Positions 61,131 through 64,000 of a stretch of DNA of 64,000 bases are shown piece by piece. Origin of the DNA: Monodelphis domestica (taxonomy: Eukaryota; Chordata; Mammalia; Didelphimorphia; Didelphidae); contig NC_077231.1 in the NCBI RefSeq assembly GCF_027887165.1, forward strand, positions 126,615,987 through 126,679,986, given 5' to 3'. The notes below the pieces were generated by a model. The model saw only the letters and a program-made list of their open reading frames with translations. It was not told the origin of the DNA and ran no database searches. Position numbers and translations under genes: made by a program. The first letter of the stretch is position 1. Each line of letters starts with the position of its first letter.

Positions 61131-61651
61131 TTCCCAGTACTAACTCTACAACCTTATGAAGAGGACAAATCTTAATAGGATCTCGACCATTTTACGGTAG
61201 ATTTTGATTTTGGATCTACCGTATTATATTGAAAATATAAGAAAATAAATGCGACTCAGGATAAAGATGGGTTTGGGAGGGAATGGGAAGCTGAGAAGAT
61301 TTCTAGCTTTTGGGTGAGGGTCATCAAGGCGAGGTTCAACCAATTTCGGACAATATGGCCCCAGTCCGGCCTTGACCCCAAACGGGCAGGGCAGGAGACT
61401 TCTGACCCCGGCCCCTAGGCTCGAGACAAACTGCCCAGCGCCCAAATCCCCTGCTTCTCTGATTCTCTCCGGAAGGTAGGGCAAGGGTGGGGTAATGGGT
61501 GTGGTCAGAGGCGGGACCTAAAGTGCGAGGTGCCTTCGGGGAGGAGCCGTCCCCACGGCGTCATTTCCAGCGACTCCCCTCACGTCATCTACCACCGTCA
61601 CTTCCTGCCAGCGCTGGAGTGGACCGTGCTGGCGGCGCCCGGCTCGGCGCT

Positions 61652-61726
61652 CCCCTCTCCTTTTCTCCCTCCCTCCCTCCCTCCCTTCCTCCTCTTCCTC
61701 CTCCTCCTCCTCCTCTCCCTCCCTAG
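61652..61726 (+). repeat. Polypyrimidine tract in the STRAP promoter/5' UTR
   Basis: A nearly pure C/T run of about 75 bases made of TCCC and TCC repeats, ending in ccctag. Such mirror-like purine/pyrimidine tracts can form triplex DNA and are typical of some CpG-island promoters. It also looks like a polypyrimidine tract before an AG, so cryptic 3' splice-site use is possible but unsupported. Confidence 0.8.
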
Positions 61727-61972
61727 GCAGCTAGAGCCCACCCCGCGCTGACCCACCTCTCCGCACGGAGGCCGCTCCTGACCTCAGCGCCTGCCGGAGC
61801 AGCTCCTTCCTCTTTCCCTCCGCCTAGCCCCCCGGTGTCGGGACCAGGGCCTTCCCTGGAGTGGCCGGAGCTTCAGCCGCCCCGCAGGAGCAGCCGCCTG
61901 AGGACATCAGCGACCCCTCGGCGCCTCCCTGCAGCCGCCCGCTGAGGCGCTGCCGCTCCTGCCACCGCCGCC

Positions 61973-62084
61973 ATGGCGATGAGGCAGACTCCGCTCACCT
62001 GCTCCGGGCACACGCGGCCTGTGGTGGATCTGGCCTTCAGTGGCATCACTCCCTATGGCTATTTCCTAATCAGCGCCTGCAAAG
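61973..62084 (+). CDS. STRAP: STRAP exon 1, coding part (serine/threonine kinase receptor-associated protein)
   Basis: The 37 complete codons begin MAMRQTPLTCSGHTRPVVDL and continue to ISACK, which as I recall them equal the human STRAP N-terminus. The protein is a cytoplasmic WD40 propeller that binds the SMN complex and TGF-beta receptor/SMAD7. This exon holds the start of the first WD40 blade (the GHTRPVVDLAF strand). The ATG has a strong Kozak context (gccgccATGg), is the first ATG in the inferred 5' UTR, and has an in-frame TGA 30 bases upstream (61943-61945), so the start is well defined. The exon ends in AAAG before a consensus donor GTGAGC at 62085. That leaves one base of the next codon; the human protein has Asp there, so a phase-1 intron is expected. 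Exon 2 onward lies outside the window. The open frame running on to 62305 is intron read-through. Confidence 0.96.
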
Positions 62085-64000
62085 GTGAGCGAGGTTCCGG
62101 GCCTGGAGCTGGCTCTCATTGGACTGGGAGGCGGAGAGAAAGGAGTAAGGCCGTGTTCGCCGAGTTTCTGCTCCGGAGGCCCTGGGCCTCCCCGTGCCCT
62201 TGCCCGCTTCCGGGGGATCCCAGGAGGAGCCCGTGGCCCCATCTTGAGAGGCGGGCCCAGCTGCCCGCTAGTCCAGATGCCCCAGCTTGGAAGGGCTGGA
62301 AATAGCTTACGAGGTTTGGGGGAGGGGAGGTCCTGTGGGGGCTCTTCCAGGGAGGCCTTCCTTCCACGGGGTAGGGTCTCTGCCTTCAAGTGGGGTACGG
62401 AAGAATTCTTAGGTGGTTCCGAGGGCACATGGCTAAGAATTGGAAAGGCAAACTTCTGTAACTTTCTGGCTAAGTTACTTGGGCATAGGCTACGATGTAG
62501 GCTTTTATTTTCTTTTTTTTTAATGATTTTTGCCTACACCTAAAGATTACAAAGTATCCACTAGTCATTAGCCAAACTTCACGATAATCTTTTCAGAAGT
62601 CAAAGGACCTCCCTCTTTTTTCTATTTTAATATATTCACAAATTTCTAAGGAAAAACCATCACATGAACATTTTAGAAGCAAGGAGACACGTACTGATTT
62701 TCATGTTTAAATATGTACTCAAACTTAGGATATTAGGCTTAGTACTTAACAAGGACCATAACTTTATCATGGGAGATATATTCCTCCTTTCAGGGTCTTG
62801 CAACAGTTCTCCCTTCCATGCTTTCTACGGAGGCTCATGAATTGTGCTCAAAGAAATTTACCACCTGGTATGGCTTACCTGGTCTCTTAAGTGTAGTAAT
62901 GGCCTATTAAAGGCTTAAGTAAGAATGTAGGCAGAGCCTGCTGTCTCTATTGCTGTAGTTTTAGACTATGAAAAGTTACTGCCTCATCAGCATGAATCAT
63001 TAGGGAAGGACATATAAAGAGTTACTCCAATTTAATATATAGCATGAAGCTTCTGAAAATTGTTTTTAATGAGATTCAAAAGTATAATTATTAAATTTCA
63101 GTAGAATATTTTTCAGCTTTAAAAATATGTTGTGACTGGGTTGTTTGCTATGTTATAATTTTTATTTATTTCCATGGATTTTACATATGAATTAGAACTT
63201 GAGAAAATTACAAGTTAAGTTTATTATATTAAGTTAAAAAATCTGTCTTCAAATGTATTTTTTCATCATATTACATTTTTTTGTTTGCTGGTGCTTTATG
63301 GTGAACTTTAAAATACTTTCTATTTTTCCCCAAGCCCTTACTGTGAGAATACCTTTTGAAGATTTGTTGGGCTTCTCACATGACTTTTGATAGATCTTTT
63401 TTGTTGATTTTATTTTTCAATCCATACCTTCCCTCTTAGAATTAATGCTGTGTATTGGTTCCAAGGCAAAAGAGTGGTAAGAGGGAGGCAATGGGAGTTA
63501 ATGTTACTTGCCCAGGGTCACACAGCTAGGAAATATCTGAGGCCAGATTTGAACCTAGGACCTCCCATTTCTAGGTCTGGCTCTCAATACACTGAGCCAC
63601 CCAGCTGCCCCCTCTAGTTCTTATTTTTAATTGTGAGGTTAATAAATTATTTCCAGTCATTTATTTTTTTCTGATAAGGCCTGTTCTTCCAGGTGAGGAA
63701 CTTGTTGACCAATGCAGATCTGGTAGCTTCTTGTACCTTTGTCATAGAGAACTGCCTGAGATACTGAAGGGTTAAGTGATTTTACCCAGAGCCACTTAAC
63801 TTTTCTGTTTGTCATACAGTTCTAAAATTAAGTTGTAGAACAATACTTTTCTCACTGTGGGAGTTCATCATACTAATAAAAACACATGTTCAAATAAAAA
63901 ATTACAGTTTTATTTTTAAAAAACTATATTGATATTTGAGATATTGATATTTAACTTTTGAATTTCTGAGAATGCACTTGAAACACTTATTAATCAATTA
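62085..64000 (+). other. STRAP: STRAP intron 1, 5' part
   Basis: It begins with the GTGAGC donor. The first roughly 340 bases stay GC-rich as part of the CpG island, then the sequence becomes AT-rich. I see no further exon: nothing resembling the next STRAP segment (DGKPMLRQGDTGDW) appears before the window ends. It contains one SINE1 copy at about 63415-63614; the rest shows no recognisable element. Confidence 0.85.
63415..63614 (-). repeat. SINE1-type SINE in STRAP intron 1
   Basis: Reverse-complement copy: the tail (accttccctcttagaatta) comes first, then the tRNA-like middle (cttgcccagggtcacacagc), then the head (actgagccacccagctgcc). It is nearly full length. Confidence 0.9.

Larger units (their letters stand above)
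61310..62420. promoter_or_regulatory. STRAP: CpG island and TATA-less STRAP promoter
   Basis: CpG dinucleotides, rare elsewhere in the window, become frequent from about 61.32 kb to 62.4 kb across the 5' UTR, exon 1 and early intron. No TATA box precedes exon 1. Candidate sites seen directly: a GC-box-like GAGGCGGGAC near 61509, a half-CRE ACGTCA at 61582-61587, and an ETS-type CACTTCCTG at 61599-61607. The transcription start is not determinable here; dispersed initiation around 61.6-61.75 kb is inferred from the CpG-island class and the usual short STRAP 5' UTR. Whether it also fires leftward is unknown. Confidence 0.85.

Noticed and set aside
61861-62088. Alternative frames over the STRAP 5' UTR and exon 1
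   Set aside because: GC-rich out-of-frame shadows; the STRAP frame explains the exon and its splice donor.
62066-62543. Long frames on both strands at the start of STRAP intron 1
   Set aside because: GC-rich CpG-island sequence has few stops; no homology recognised.
2389-63614. tRNA genes suggested by tRNA-like promoter motifs (ggttcaaat)
   Set aside because: All occur in SINE heads with CORE or SINE1 bodies; no cloverleaf was found outside them.

Overview
This is a mammalian nuclear genome window, almost certainly marsupial. The evidence is the repeat mix: a tRNA-headed SINE with the 'accttccatcttag' tail (SINE1/WSINE type), CORE-SINEs of the MAR1 and THER/MIR kind, a SINE whose 3' half resembles the 3' end of an RTE/BovB LINE, marsupial-type L1, abundant L2 and L3/CR1 relics, and several LTR insertions. 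I cannot separate a didelphid opossum from an Australian marsupial. No bacterial, organellar or viral-genome organisation is present. Family names are from memory of consensus sequences; nothing was searched.

Only one host gene is supported. At the right end a CpG island (about 61.3-62.4 kb) carries a TATA-less promoter and exon 1 of STRAP (a WD40 protein of the SMN complex and TGF-beta signalling), coding 61973-62084 on the + strand, followed by intron 1 to the window end. The roughly 61 kb to its left is intergenic; I found no other convincing host exon on either strand. The longest other open frames lie in microsatellites, LINE relics or LTRs.

Layout: 0-4 kb, a MIR split by a solo LTR, then mixed SINE and possible LTR material; 4-13 kb, L3/CR1, MAR1, L2, an old minus-strand L1 and purine-rich satellites; 12.8-13.8 kb, a SINE cleanly split by an L1 3' end with a 16-bp target-site duplication; 14-20 kb, L3 reverse-transcriptase relic, SINEs, and a 101-bp L1 insertion; 20.4-22.9 kb, a long ancient repeat interrupted by a MAR1, an RTE-type SINE and a 7SL RNA retropseudogene; 23.6-29.2 kb, two long L2 copies, a second copy of the ancient repeat, and an L1; 31-36.7 kb, L3/CR1, the third copy of the ancient repeat, SINEs and L1; 37.9-39.0 kb, an LTR; 39.1-50.4 kb, a near full-length minus-strand L1 interrupted by an LTR, abutting further L1-class pieces; 52-55 kb, L3/CR1 with an LTR carrying a 27-bp tandem repeat; 55.6-59.25 kb, a deleted minus-strand L1 with two LTR insertions; 59.3-61.3 kb, unique sequence and a three-SINE nest leading to the STRAP promoter.

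I do not see a previously undescribed biological system. The points of interest are nested insertions with readable target-site duplications, the 7SL pseudogene, the RTE-like SINE tail, three same-strand copies of one ancient repeat, and the STRAP promoter architecture.
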